DNA from: Kitasatospora sp. MAA19
GTDB taxonomy: Bacteria; Actinomycetota; Actinomycetes; Streptomycetales; Streptomycetaceae
Length of the DNA: 64,000 nt
Reading direction: 5' to 3'
Assembly (NCBI RefSeq): GCF_029894125.1
Contig: NZ_JARXYZ010000010.1
Coordinates: 62,001 to 126,000, forward strand
The notes under the pieces: generated by a model
The model's database searches: none
What the model was told of the DNA's origin: nothing
The model's input: only the letters and a program-made list of their open reading frames with translations
Program-made: the position numbers and the translations under genes
Shown: piece after piece, positions 8,258 through 15,828 of the stretch
How the letters are laid out: the number at the start of each line of letters is the position of its first letter
Numbering within the stretch: position 1 is the first letter of the stretch

Positions 8258-8338
8258 GCCCCGGCCGCCGCACCCGAGCCGTGACAACCCGCGACAGCCC
8301 CCGGCCCCCGTCAGGCCGAGTGCGTCAGGCCGCCCCCG

Positions 8339-9538
8339 TCAGGCCGCGTGCGTCCGGGGCACCTGGTCCTCGGCCCCGGTCTCCTCGGCCTGCTCGGCCC
8401 GGGAGACGTCGTGGTGGATCGGCCCGTCCCCGGCGCTCAGCGGCAGGCAGCTGCCGCCGCGCCGGTGGGCGATGATCTCGGCCGCGACGGAGACCGCCGT
8501 CTCCTCGGGGGTGCGGGCGCCGAGGTCGAGGCCGATGGGGGAGCGCAGCCGGCCGATCTCGGCCTCGGTGAGGCCGACCTCGCGCAGTCGCGCCTCGCGG
8601 TCGCGGTGGGTGCGGCGCGAGCCCATCGCGCCGACGTAGCCGACCGGCAGCCGCAGCGCGCGTTCCAGCAGCGGGATGTCGAACTTGGCGTCGTGGGTGA
8701 GCACGCAGAGCACGGTGCGCCCGTCGATCCGGTCGAGCTGGGCGTCGAGGTAGCGGTGCGGCCAGTCGACGACGACCTCGTCGGCCTCGGGGAAGCGCCG
8801 CGCGGTCGCGAAGACGGGTCGGGCGTCACAGACGGTGACGCGGTAGCCGAGGAATTTGCCGATCCGCACGACGGCGGCGGCGAAGTCGATGGCCCCGAAG
8901 ACGAGCATCCGCGGTGCGGGCACGTAGGACTCGACGAAGCAGGTGACGGTGCCCTGGTCGCGCTCGTCGCAGGGGCGCCCGTCGAGGCCGAGCACGATCC
9001 GGCCGGTGCGTCCGGCGTCGAGCATGGCCCGGGCCTCGGCGACGATCGCCCGTTCGAGCGCGCCCACGGTCGAGGGGCTGGGGGAGAGGGCGCCGTGGTG
9101 GGTGTCGGCGGTGACGGCGACGGTGGCGCCGACGAGTCCGCCGGGCCCGGCGATCACCCGGGCGAGCGCGACCGGCGTGCCGGAGGCGATGTACGCGATG
9201 CCGGCGTCCAGCCCGGCGTCGGCGCCGGGGACGATCGGCTGGACGAACACGTCGAGGATGCCGCCGCAGGTCAGGCCGACGGCGAAGGCGTCCTCGTCGC
9301 TGTAGCCGAACCGCTCCAGCACCGGCTCGCCGGACTCGATGGCGGCCTGGCACAGCTCGTAGACCGCTCCTTCGACGCAGCCGCCGGAGACGCTGCCGAC
9401 CGCCTCGCCGGCCGCGTCCACGGCCAGTGCCGCCCCGGGGTCGCGCGGCGCGCTGCCGGAGACGCCGACGACGGTGGCCACGGCGAAGGAGCGCCCGGAG
9501 GCGTGCCAGGCCTGCAACTGCTCGGCGATGTCCTGCAT
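8339..9538 (-). CDS. xdhC: XdhC-type molybdenum cofactor insertion factor
   Basis: This 399-residue protein belongs to the XdhC/CoxI family, which binds sulfurated molybdenum cofactor and delivers it to xanthine dehydrogenase-type enzymes. The N-terminal domain has VVGVSGSAPRDPGAAL and GSVSGGCVEGAV; the C-terminal Rossmann domain has MLVFGAIDFAAAVVRIGKFLGY and YVGAMGSRRTH. The ATG at 9538 is preceded by AAGGAG and was preferred over an upstream in-frame start. It lies downstream of the permease and dehydrogenase genes on the same strand, so it completes the purine-oxidation block. A terminator-like hairpin and a tandem repeat lie between it and the permease, so separate transcription is possible. 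Confidence 0.93.
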   Translation of the reverse strand: MQDIAEQLQAWHASGRSFAVATVVGVSGSAPRDPGAALAVDAAGEAVGSVSGGCVEGAVYELCQAAIESGEPVLERFGYSDEDAFAVGLTCGGILDVFVQPIVPGADAGLDAGIAYIASGTPVALARVIAGPGGLVGATVAVTADTHHGALSPSPSTVGALERAIVAEARAMLDAGRTGRIVLGLDGRPCDERDQGTVTCFVESYVPAPRMLVFGAIDFAAAVVRIGKFLGYRVTVCDARPVFATARRFPEADEVVVDWPHRYLDAQLDRIDGRTVLCVLTHDAKFDIPLLERALRLPVGYVGAMGSRRTHRDREARLREVGLTEAEIGRLRSPIGLDLGARTPEETAVSVAAEIIAHRRGGSCLPLSAGDGPIHHDVSRAEQAEETGAEDQVPRTHAA

Positions 9539-9606
9539 GTCAGGAGCTCCTTGTCGCTTTCGAGGATAGTGGGGCACGACACCGGGCGCGCTGCCGTGGG
9601 GAAACA

Positions 9607-9688
9607 CCGTCGTACGGGAAGCACCGCCGTACGGGAGACGCCGCCTGGGACACGCCGTCGTACGGGAGGTGCCGCCGTACGGGAAACG
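9607..9688. repeat. 17-nt tandem repeat between permease and xdhC
   Basis: Four 17-nt units of the type CCGYCGTACGGGARRYR lie at 9607, 9624, 9655 and 9672, with a degenerate 14-nt unit at 9641. The spacer lies 3' of the permease and 5' of xdhC. The last unit forms one arm of a hairpin. Confidence 0.8.
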
Positions 9689-9703
9689 ATCCCGTACGGC
9701 GGC
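9671..9703 (-). terminator. Hairpin after the purine permease gene
   Basis: A perfect 14-bp stem (9671-9684 with 9690-9703) has a 5-nt loop and lies 19 bp after the permease stop. There is no T tract on the minus strand. It may end or reduce read-through into xdhC. Confidence 0.6.
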
Positions 9704-9721
9704 GGTACCGCTTGACGCAGG

Positions 9722-11239
9722 TCAGTTCACGCCGAGCCAGGACTTGACCGGGGAGAGCGCGAAGTACACCACGAAGACCGCGGTGAGGATCCACATCAGC
9801 AGGCCGGGCTCGCGCCACTTGCCCTGGCCGGCCTTGATGACGGTGTACGAGATGACGCCGGCGGCGACGCCCGCGGTGATGCTGTAGGTGAACGGCATCA
9901 GGACGCAGGTGAGGAAGGCCGGGATGGCGACCTCGCGGTCCGACCAGTCGATGTGCCGGGCCTGGCTCATCATCATCGCGCCGATGACGACGAGGGCGGC
10001 GGAGGCGACCTCGACCGGGACGATGCCGGCGAGCGGCGAGAAGAACAGCATCAGGGCGAACAGTCCGCCGGTGACGGCGGAGGCGAGGCCGGTCCGGGCG
10101 CCGTCGCCGACGCCGGTCGCGGACTCGACGAAGACCGTCTGGCCGGACGCGCCCGCCAGTCCGCCGACCGCGCCGCCGGCGCCGTCGATGAACAGCGCCT
10201 TGGAGAGGCCGGGCATCCGGCCCTGCTTGTCGGCCAGTCCGGCCTCGGTGCCGACACCGATGATGGTGGCCATCGCGTCGAAGAAGCCGGCCAGCACGAG
10301 GGTGAACACGGCGACCGAGGCGCTGATCGCGCCCATGCCCTTGCCACCGAAGGCGCCGAACAGGTCGACGTGGCCGAAGAGGCTGAAGTCCGGCGCGGCG
10401 ACCGGGCTGCCGGGCCAGACCGGGACGGAGTTCTTCCACGCCTCGGCCGGTACGTGGGCGACCTTGTTGACGATCACCGCGAGCACGGTGCCGCCGGCGA
10501 TGCCGATCAGGATCGCGCCGCGGACGTTGCGGGCCATCAGCACGAAGATCGACAGCAGGGTGACGCAGAAGATCAGGACGGGCCAGCCGGACAGCTCGCC
10601 GAAGGGGCCGAGGGAGAGCGGGGTGGGGCCGCCGGTGTGCACGAACCCGGCCTTGTAGAGGCCGATGATCGTGACGAACAGGCCGATGCCGATGGTGATC
10701 GCGTGCTTGAGCGGCAGCGGGATGCCGTTCATGATCTTCTCGCGCAGGCCGGAGACGACCAGCAGCACGATCAGCAGGCCGTAGATGACGCACAGGCCCA
10801 TGGCCTGCGGCCAGGTGGTGTGCGGCACGACGAGGGCGGAGACCGCGCCGGAGACCGAGAGGCCGGCGGCGAGGGCCAGCGGCACGTTGCCGACCACGCC
10901 CATCAGGATCGTGGTGACGGCGGCCGCGAGGGCGGTGGCCGTGGTCAGCGCGGCGTGGTCCAGCTTGACGCCGGTGACGTCCGCGCCGCTCAGGATGAGC
11001 GGGTTGAGCAGGATGATGTACGCCATCGCCATGAAGGTGGTGAGGCCACCCCGTAGTTCGTTGGCGAGCGTCGATCCCCGGGCCGAGATCCTGAAGTACG
11101 CGTCGACCGCGTTCCTCGGTCGTGCGTGCGGGGCCGACGTGGGGGTGTCGGCCTCGGCGGGCCCGTCTTCGCTGAGGGGCCCGTCTTCGCTGAGGGGTCT
11201 GTCTTCGGTGGGGCCGGGTTCCGTGGGGATCCGGGTCAT
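9722..11239 (-). CDS. NCS2 permease of the AzgA type (purine uptake)
   Basis: This 505-residue membrane protein has 12 or more hydrophobic segments and matches the AzgA branch of NCS2 transporters (adenine, guanine, hypoxanthine). Visible signatures are FRISARGSTLANELRGGLTT, MAYIILLNPLIL and FFDAMATIIGVGTEAGL. The first 40 residues are acidic and hydrophilic with a direct repeat PLSEDGPLSEDG. The ATG at 11239 follows GGGAG at 5 nt. It sits downstream of the xanthine dehydrogenase genes, which fits import of hypoxanthine or guanine for oxidation. The spacer upstream contains GGTGCGAC repeats that could be regulatory. Confidence 0.93.
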   Translation of the reverse strand: MTRIPTEPGPTEDRPLSEDGPLSEDGPAEADTPTSAPHARPRNAVDAYFRISARGSTLANELRGGLTTFMAMAYIILLNPLILSGADVTGVKLDHAALTTATALAAAVTTILMGVVGNVPLALAAGLSVSGAVSALVVPHTTWPQAMGLCVIYGLLIVLLVVSGLREKIMNGIPLPLKHAITIGIGLFVTIIGLYKAGFVHTGGPTPLSLGPFGELSGWPVLIFCVTLLSIFVLMARNVRGAILIGIAGGTVLAVIVNKVAHVPAEAWKNSVPVWPGSPVAAPDFSLFGHVDLFGAFGGKGMGAISASVAVFTLVLAGFFDAMATIIGVGTEAGLADKQGRMPGLSKALFIDGAGGAVGGLAGASGQTVFVESATGVGDGARTGLASAVTGGLFALMLFFSPLAGIVPVEVASAALVVIGAMMMSQARHIDWSDREVAIPAFLTCVLMPFTYSITAGVAAGVISYTVIKAGQGKWREPGLLMWILTAVFVVYFALSPVKSWLGVN

Positions 11240-11429
11240 GTCCACTCCCAAGTGTCAAAGGGGGTTGGGGTGGGCGAGCCGACCTGATCGCCAGTCAACG
11301 AGGTTGGCGCAGGGGGACTGTTCGACTCACTGGGAGGCACGCTCTGTGGCGGTGCCCGCGGTGCGTGGGTGGTGCGCACCGCTGCAGAACCCCGGCGTGG
11401 GAGAGGCAGCGGATGGTGCGTGCGTGTGC

Positions 11430-11521
11430 GGTGCGACAGAAGGTGCAGAGGTGGTGCGACAGAGGGTGGTGCGACAGAAGGCGCAAAGGTGGTGCGACGG
11501 AAGGTGGCGCACGGGTGGTGC
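11430..11521. repeat. GGTGCGAC direct repeats in the 338-bp spacer before the permease
   Basis: The spacer 11240-11577 holds no convincing gene. GGTGCGAC occurs at 11430, 11453, 11468 and 11491 (steps of 23, 15 and 23), with a variant at 11514. Longer matching units read GGTGCGACAGAAGG. On the minus strand the array is about 190-280 bp upstream of the permease start and just after the dehydrogenase stop. The array could be a regulator site or a duplication product. Confidence 0.6.
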
Positions 11522-11577
11522 GGCCCCGGGGCGGCGGGGAAGACGGTCGCCGCCCCGGGGAGGTTGAAGTCCCGCTG

Positions 11578-13944
11578 TCAGCCCGGGAGTTCCGTGGTCA
11601 GGTGCTCGGGCCGGACCGGGATCCGGTTGAGCGCCAGCCCGGTGGCGTTGCGGATGGCGGCCACGATCGACGGCGTCGCCGACACGGTCGGGGCCTCGCC
11701 GACGCCGCGCAGCCCGTACGGGGCGTGCGGGTCGGGCAGTTCGAGGATCTCCACCGGGATCGGCGGGGTGTCCAGGATGGTGGGGATCAGGTAGTCGGTG
11801 AAGGAGGCGTTGCGCACCTTCCCGTCCCGCACGATGATCTCCTCCATCACCGCGAGGCCGAGCGCCTGGGTGCAGCCGCCCTGGATCTGGCCGACGACGG
11901 AGAGCGGGTTGAGCGCCTTGCCGACGTCCTGGACGGCGGTGAGCTCGACCACCTTGACCAGGCCCAGTTCGACGTCCACGTCGACGACCGCGCGGTTGGC
12001 GCAGAAGGTGTACTGGACGTGGCCGAAGCCCTGCCCGGTCTCCTTGTCGAACGGGACGGTCGGGCGGTGGTGGTGTTCGCGGGTGAGGTCGATGGCCTCG
12101 TCGCCGAGCAGGTCGACCATGGAGACCAGCGCCCCGGAGCGGGCCGAGACGACCTTCCCGCCGGCCAGCGTGATGTCGTCGTGGGTCCAGCCGTAGCGGC
12201 GGCGGCCCTTCTCGATCAGCGCCCGCTTGACCGCCTCGGCGGCCAGCTTCACGGCGCCGCCGGTCATGTACGTCTGGCGCGAGGCGGAGGTCGAGCCGGC
12301 CGAGCCGACCTCGGTGTTGGCCGGGTGGATGGTGACCTGCTCGACGCCCAGCTCGGTGCGGGCGATCTGGGCGTGCACGGTCACGCCGCCCTGGCCGACC
12401 TCCGCCATCGCGGTGTGCACCATGGCGACCGGCTCGCCGCCGATCACCTCCAGGCGCACCCGGGCGGTGGAGTAGTCGTCGAAGCCCTCGGAGAAGCCGA
12501 CGTTCTTGATGCCGACGGAGTAGCCGACGCCGCGCACGATGCCCTCGCCGTGCGAGGTGTTGGACAGCGCGCCGGGGAGCTGGCGCACGTCCAGGTGCGC
12601 GGTGTCCAGCGGCGGCGGCAGCGGCATCTCCTTGGCGCGCCGCAGCAGGTCGGCGACCGGGGCGGGGGAGTCGATCTGCTGGCCGGTGGGCATGTAGTCG
12701 CCCTCCGACATGGTGTTGAGCTGCCTCAACTCGACCGGGTCCAGGCCGAGTTCGGCGGCCAGCTTGTCCATCTGCGACTCGTAGCCGAACGCGGCCTGGA
12801 CGGCGCCGAAGCCGCGCATCGCGCCGCAGGACGGGTTGTTGCTGTAGAGCGCGATGGCGTGCATCTTCACGTTCGGGATCACGTACGGGCCGTGCCCGAG
12901 CGAGGCCGCGTTGCCGACCACGGCGGGCGAGGCGGAGGCGTACGCGCCGCCGTCCAGCACGATCCGGCAGTCGGCGAAGACCAGCTTGCCGTCACGGGTG
13001 GCGCCGTGCTCGTAGTGCATCCTCGCAGGGTGGCGGTGCACGTGGCCGTAGAAGGACTCGTCGCGGGCGTAGACGATCTTGACCGGCTTGCCGGTGTGCT
13101 GGGCCAGCAGGCAGGCGTGGATCTGCATCGAGATGTCCTCGCGACCGCCGAAGGCGCCGCCGACGCCGGCCAGGGTGAGCCGGACCTTCTCCTCGGGCAG
13201 GTCGAGCACCGGGGCCATCTGCTCGCGGTCCACGTGCAGCCACTGGGTGGCGACGTAGAGGTCGATGCCGCCGTCCTCGGCGGGCACCGCGAGGCCGGAC
13301 TCGGGGCCGAGGAAGGCCTGGTCCTGCATGCCGACCTCGTAGTCGCCGCTGACGATGACGTCCGCCAGCGCGCGGACCTCGTCGGTCACGCCGAGGCCGG
13401 AGACCAGCCGCTGCTCGTGGCAGATGTTGCCGTACGCGTGCGACTTGTACTCGTGCGGCTCGTGCACGTAGCCGTACGTCCCGGGGTCGAGGCACTGCTC
13501 CTCGGTGACGATCGGGGTGAGCACCTCGTACTCGACCTTGATCTTCTTCACCGCGCGGCGGGCCGTCTCCGGGTGGTCGGCCGCGACCAGCGCGATCGCC
13601 TCGCCGTGGTAGCGGACCTTGTCGATGGCCAGGGCCGGCTGGTCCTGGATCTCCAGGCCGTAGTACTTCGAGCCCGGGATGTCCTGGTGGGTGAGGACGG
13701 CGTAGACGCCGGGCACCTTGAGCGCCTCGGAGATGTCCACCGAGAGGATGGTGGCGCGGGGGTGCGGCGAGCGCAGCGCCGTGCCCCAGAGCATGTCCTC
13801 GTGCCACATGTCGGAGGAGTACGCGAACTCGCCCTTGACCTTCAGGTTGCCGTCCGGGCGCAGCGGCGAGCCGCCGATGCCGTCCTTGGACGCCTGGTTG
13901 ATGTTCTGGAGGTTCTTCTGACCCTGGATGGTGCGAGCGCTCAT
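11578..13944 (-). CDS. Xanthine dehydrogenase, molybdopterin-binding subunit
   Basis: This 788-residue protein is the large molybdenum subunit of a three-subunit xanthine dehydrogenase-type hydroxylase. Family blocks are VGGAFGGREDISMQ, CGAMRGFGAVQAAFGYE, MAEVGQGGVTVHAQIA and, near the C-terminus, YGLRGVGEAPTV containing the catalytic Glu of GxGE. The enzyme oxidises hypoxanthine and xanthine to urate, or a related heterocycle. The ATG at 13944 overlaps the stop of the 26-codon frame before it; its ribosome site GAGGTGG lies inside that small frame. Permease, XdhC and PucR nearby support a purine role over CO dehydrogenase or aldehyde oxidase, which share the fold. Confidence 0.94.
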   Translation of the reverse strand: MSARTIQGQKNLQNINQASKDGIGGSPLRPDGNLKVKGEFAYSSDMWHEDMLWGTALRSPHPRATILSVDISEALKVPGVYAVLTHQDIPGSKYYGLEIQDQPALAIDKVRYHGEAIALVAADHPETARRAVKKIKVEYEVLTPIVTEEQCLDPGTYGYVHEPHEYKSHAYGNICHEQRLVSGLGVTDEVRALADVIVSGDYEVGMQDQAFLGPESGLAVPAEDGGIDLYVATQWLHVDREQMAPVLDLPEEKVRLTLAGVGGAFGGREDISMQIHACLLAQHTGKPVKIVYARDESFYGHVHRHPARMHYEHGATRDGKLVFADCRIVLDGGAYASASPAVVGNAASLGHGPYVIPNVKMHAIALYSNNPSCGAMRGFGAVQAAFGYESQMDKLAAELGLDPVELRQLNTMSEGDYMPTGQQIDSPAPVADLLRRAKEMPLPPPLDTAHLDVRQLPGALSNTSHGEGIVRGVGYSVGIKNVGFSEGFDDYSTARVRLEVIGGEPVAMVHTAMAEVGQGGVTVHAQIARTELGVEQVTIHPANTEVGSAGSTSASRQTYMTGGAVKLAAEAVKRALIEKGRRRYGWTHDDITLAGGKVVSARSGALVSMVDLLGDEAIDLTREHHHRPTVPFDKETGQGFGHVQYTFCANRAVVDVDVELGLVKVVELTAVQDVGKALNPLSVVGQIQGGCTQALGLAVMEEIIVRDGKVRNASFTDYLIPTILDTPPIPVEILELPDPHAPYGLRGVGEAPTVSATPSIVAAIRNATGLALNRIPVRPEHLTTELPG

Positions 13945-14021
13945 GCGGCCACCTCGCTGCGCTCGGCGGGCGCTTCGCACAATGCGCACCCTTCGATGAT
14001 TCGTTCGCTTCGCTCGCTCAT
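13941..14021 (-). CDS. 26-codon coupled mini-ORF in the dehydrogenase operon
   Basis: This small frame encodes 26 residues beginning MSERSERIIEGCALCEAP and ending AERSEVAA. Its ATG overlaps the stop of the 2Fe-2S subunit gene (ATGA at 14021-14018), and its own stop overlaps the ATG of the Mo subunit (ATGA at 13944-13941). An AAGGGGG site precedes it. It fills the whole gap between the two subunit genes, so ribosomes could pass through all three frames. The peptide has a CALC pair and two similar Ser-Glu-Arg ends. It may be a real peptide or only a bridge for translational coupling; no function is known to me. Confidence 0.5.
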   Translation of the reverse strand: MSERSERIIEGCALCEAPAERSEVAA

Positions 14022-14506
14022 TCCGAAGCCCCCTTGCCGGCGCACTTGCGGGCGGACGCCAGCCGCACCGCGTCCATGATCTTCTCGTAGCCCGTGCAGC
14101 GGCAGAGGTTGCCCGACAGCGCCTCGCGGATGTCGTTGTCGCTCGGCTGGGCGTCCTGGTCCAGCAGCGCGTCGGTCTGCACCAGCAGGCCGGGGGTGCA
14201 GAAGCCGCACTGGACGGCGCCGGCGTCGACGAACGCCTGCTGGACCAGGCCCAGTTCGCCGTTCTCGTCGGTCAGGCCCTCGACCGTGCGGACCTCGCGG
14301 TCCTGCACCTGGCCGGCCGCGACCAGGCAGCTGCAGACCGGTACGCCGTCCAGGTAGACCGTGCAGGAGCCGCACTCGCCCTGTTCGCAGGCGTTCTTGG
14401 AGCCCGGCAGGCCGACCCGCTCGCGCAGCACGTACAGGAGGCTCTCGCCCTCCCAGACGTCGTCGGCCTCGACCGGCTTGCCGTTGGCGGTGAACGTCAC
14501 CCTCAT
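14018..14506 (-). CDS. Xanthine dehydrogenase, 2Fe-2S subunit
   Basis: This 162-residue protein is the small iron-sulfur subunit that carries electrons from the molybdenum centre to FAD. The first cluster motif is CEQGECGSCTVYLDG; the second is CGFCTPGLL and CRCTGY, giving two 2Fe-2S clusters. The ATG at 14506 has CAGGAG upstream and overlaps the stop of the FAD subunit by four bases (ATGA). The frame is also open upstream through the FAD gene, but that part is only a shadow of the FAD gene. Its stop overlaps the start of the mini-ORF. Confidence 0.95.
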   Translation of the reverse strand: MRVTFTANGKPVEADDVWEGESLLYVLRERVGLPGSKNACEQGECGSCTVYLDGVPVCSCLVAAGQVQDREVRTVEGLTDENGELGLVQQAFVDAGAVQCGFCTPGLLVQTDALLDQDAQPSDNDIREALSGNLCRCTGYEKIMDAVRLASARKCAGKGASE

Positions 14507-15390
14507 GCCGCGCTCCTGATCTGCTTGCTGTAGTCGTTCCAGGTCCAGGTGAGGGTGCGGCGGGCCATCACGGCCAGCGCGTGCCGGCGGTAGTCGGCGG
14601 TGCCCCGGACGTCGTCGATCGGCGAGGCCGCGGCCTTGACCAGCTCGCCGAAGCGCTGGATCACCTCGGTGCCCAGCAGGTCGCCGGACTCCCAGAGCCC
14701 GCGCTCGGCGAGCACGCCCCGCAGGTACTCCTCGGCCTCGACGGCGCGGCGCGGCGTGGGGGCGGCCGAACCGATGCCGGTGCCGACGGTGCCGTCCTTC
14801 GGGTGAAGGGCGAAACCGAAGGCGCAGACCGCGATCACCATGGCGTTGCGGGTGCCGATCTTCGAGAACTGCTGCGGGCCGTCCGCCACCGGGATGTGCA
14901 CGGCCCGGATCAGCTCGTCGGCCGCCAGGCTGTTGCGCTTCACACCGACGTAGAAGTCGTCGATCGGGATCAGCCGGGTGCCGCGCACGGAGGCCGCCTC
15001 GACGAACACGTCCCGGCCGGCCGCCAGCAGCGCCGGGTGGGAGTCGCCGGCCGGGGAGGCCGCGCCGAGGTTGCCGCCGACGCCGCCGCGGTTGCGGATC
15101 TGCGGCGAGCCGACGGTGTGGGCCGCCAGCGCCAGCCCGGGCAGCGGCCCGGACAGCTCGTCGATGATCCGGGCGTACGGGACGGAGGCGCCGAGTCTGA
15201 CGACGCCGCCGTCGTTCGACCACTGGGTGAGCTCGGTGATGCGGTTCAGATCGAGAATCGCGGATGGCCGGTGCACGTCGAAGTTCATCTCGACCATGAC
15301 GTCCGTACCGCCCGCGATGGGCAGCGCGGTCGGGTACTCAGCCTTCGCCGCGAGTGCCTCGTCCCAGGTAGCGGGCCGAAGGAACTCCAT
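14503..15390 (-). CDS. Xanthine dehydrogenase, FAD-binding subunit
   Basis: This 295-residue protein is the medium subunit that reduces NAD+ through FAD. Typical blocks are LPIAGGTDVMVEMN near 30 and TVGSPQIRNRGGVGGNLGAASPAGDS near 100, both contacting FAD. The ATG at 15390 follows GAGGAG. It is the first gene of the minus-strand operon FAD, 2Fe-2S, mini-ORF, Mo subunit. It faces the divergent PucR gene across a 438-bp regulatory region. Confidence 0.95.
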   Translation of the reverse strand: MEFLRPATWDEALAAKAEYPTALPIAGGTDVMVEMNFDVHRPSAILDLNRITELTQWSNDGGVVRLGASVPYARIIDELSGPLPGLALAAHTVGSPQIRNRGGVGGNLGAASPAGDSHPALLAAGRDVFVEAASVRGTRLIPIDDFYVGVKRNSLAADELIRAVHIPVADGPQQFSKIGTRNAMVIAVCAFGFALHPKDGTVGTGIGSAAPTPRRAVEAEEYLRGVLAERGLWESGDLLGTEVIQRFGELVKAAASPIDDVRGTADYRRHALAVMARRTLTWTWNDYSKQIRSAA

Positions 15391-15828
15391 GCGGGTGTCT
15401 CCTCAAGTCGTCGCCTGCCGAACGGGTGGGCACAGTGCCCGGAACTCGGTGTTCGGACCTCTCATACCGCTTCGTCGCCTCCGCGTCGGGCCCCGGTCAC
15501 CGGGTTGTGTCCGGCGGCGTGTGGCCCAGTGAACCGCCGCGGCGGGGCCCGCTGGCAGTCACCGATGGCATGAAGCCCCGGCTGTGCTCCCGCCCGGCAT
15601 CCTGTACGTTCCTCTAAGGAGGACAATCGCGCAGCCCAGGTGTTCACCAGGTGCTACCTACGACCGTAATCCGGCCGTGATTCGCAAGCGATGGGCCCGT
15701 GATCCGGCCGCCCGCCCGGACGTAACGCCAAGCACGGATGTTCGGGCACACTGTGACCCCCGGACCGAACGCTCGGGCCTCCCACGTTCAGCCCCACCCC
15801 ACCCTCAGCCCCTGTAAGGAGTCCGCGG
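15391..15828. promoter_or_regulatory. Divergent control region between the dehydrogenase operon and pucR
   Basis: This 438-bp gap should hold promoters for both directions, and I see no gene in it. Visible elements are a small hairpin GGGCA-CAG-TGCCC (15428-15440), a dyad GGTGTTCACC (15639-15648) flanked by AGGTG direct repeats, and a strong ribosome-site-like TAAGGAGG near 15616 with no start codon at usable distance. PucR proteins usually act on their neighbouring catabolic operon, so an operator here is expected; the dyad at 15639 is my best candidate. Confidence 0.45.

Noticed and set aside
9607..9688. Tandem units as a CRISPR array
   Set aside because: Units are 17 nt and directly adjacent with no unique spacers, and no cas genes are present.
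11365..14079. 904-codon plus-strand open frame opposite the dehydrogenase genes
   Set aside because: The minus strand carries unmistakable xanthine dehydrogenase subunits with overlapping starts; the plus frame is compositional shadow.
13941..14375. A 144-codon frame ending in the mini-ORF residues
   Set aside because: Its upstream part is an out-of-frame shadow of the 2Fe-2S subunit; only the last 26 codons have overlap-coupled start and stop.
15609..15640. A small gene after the strong TAAGGAGG site in the pucR control region
   Set aside because: No start codon lies at usable distance, and frames that follow are short and closed.
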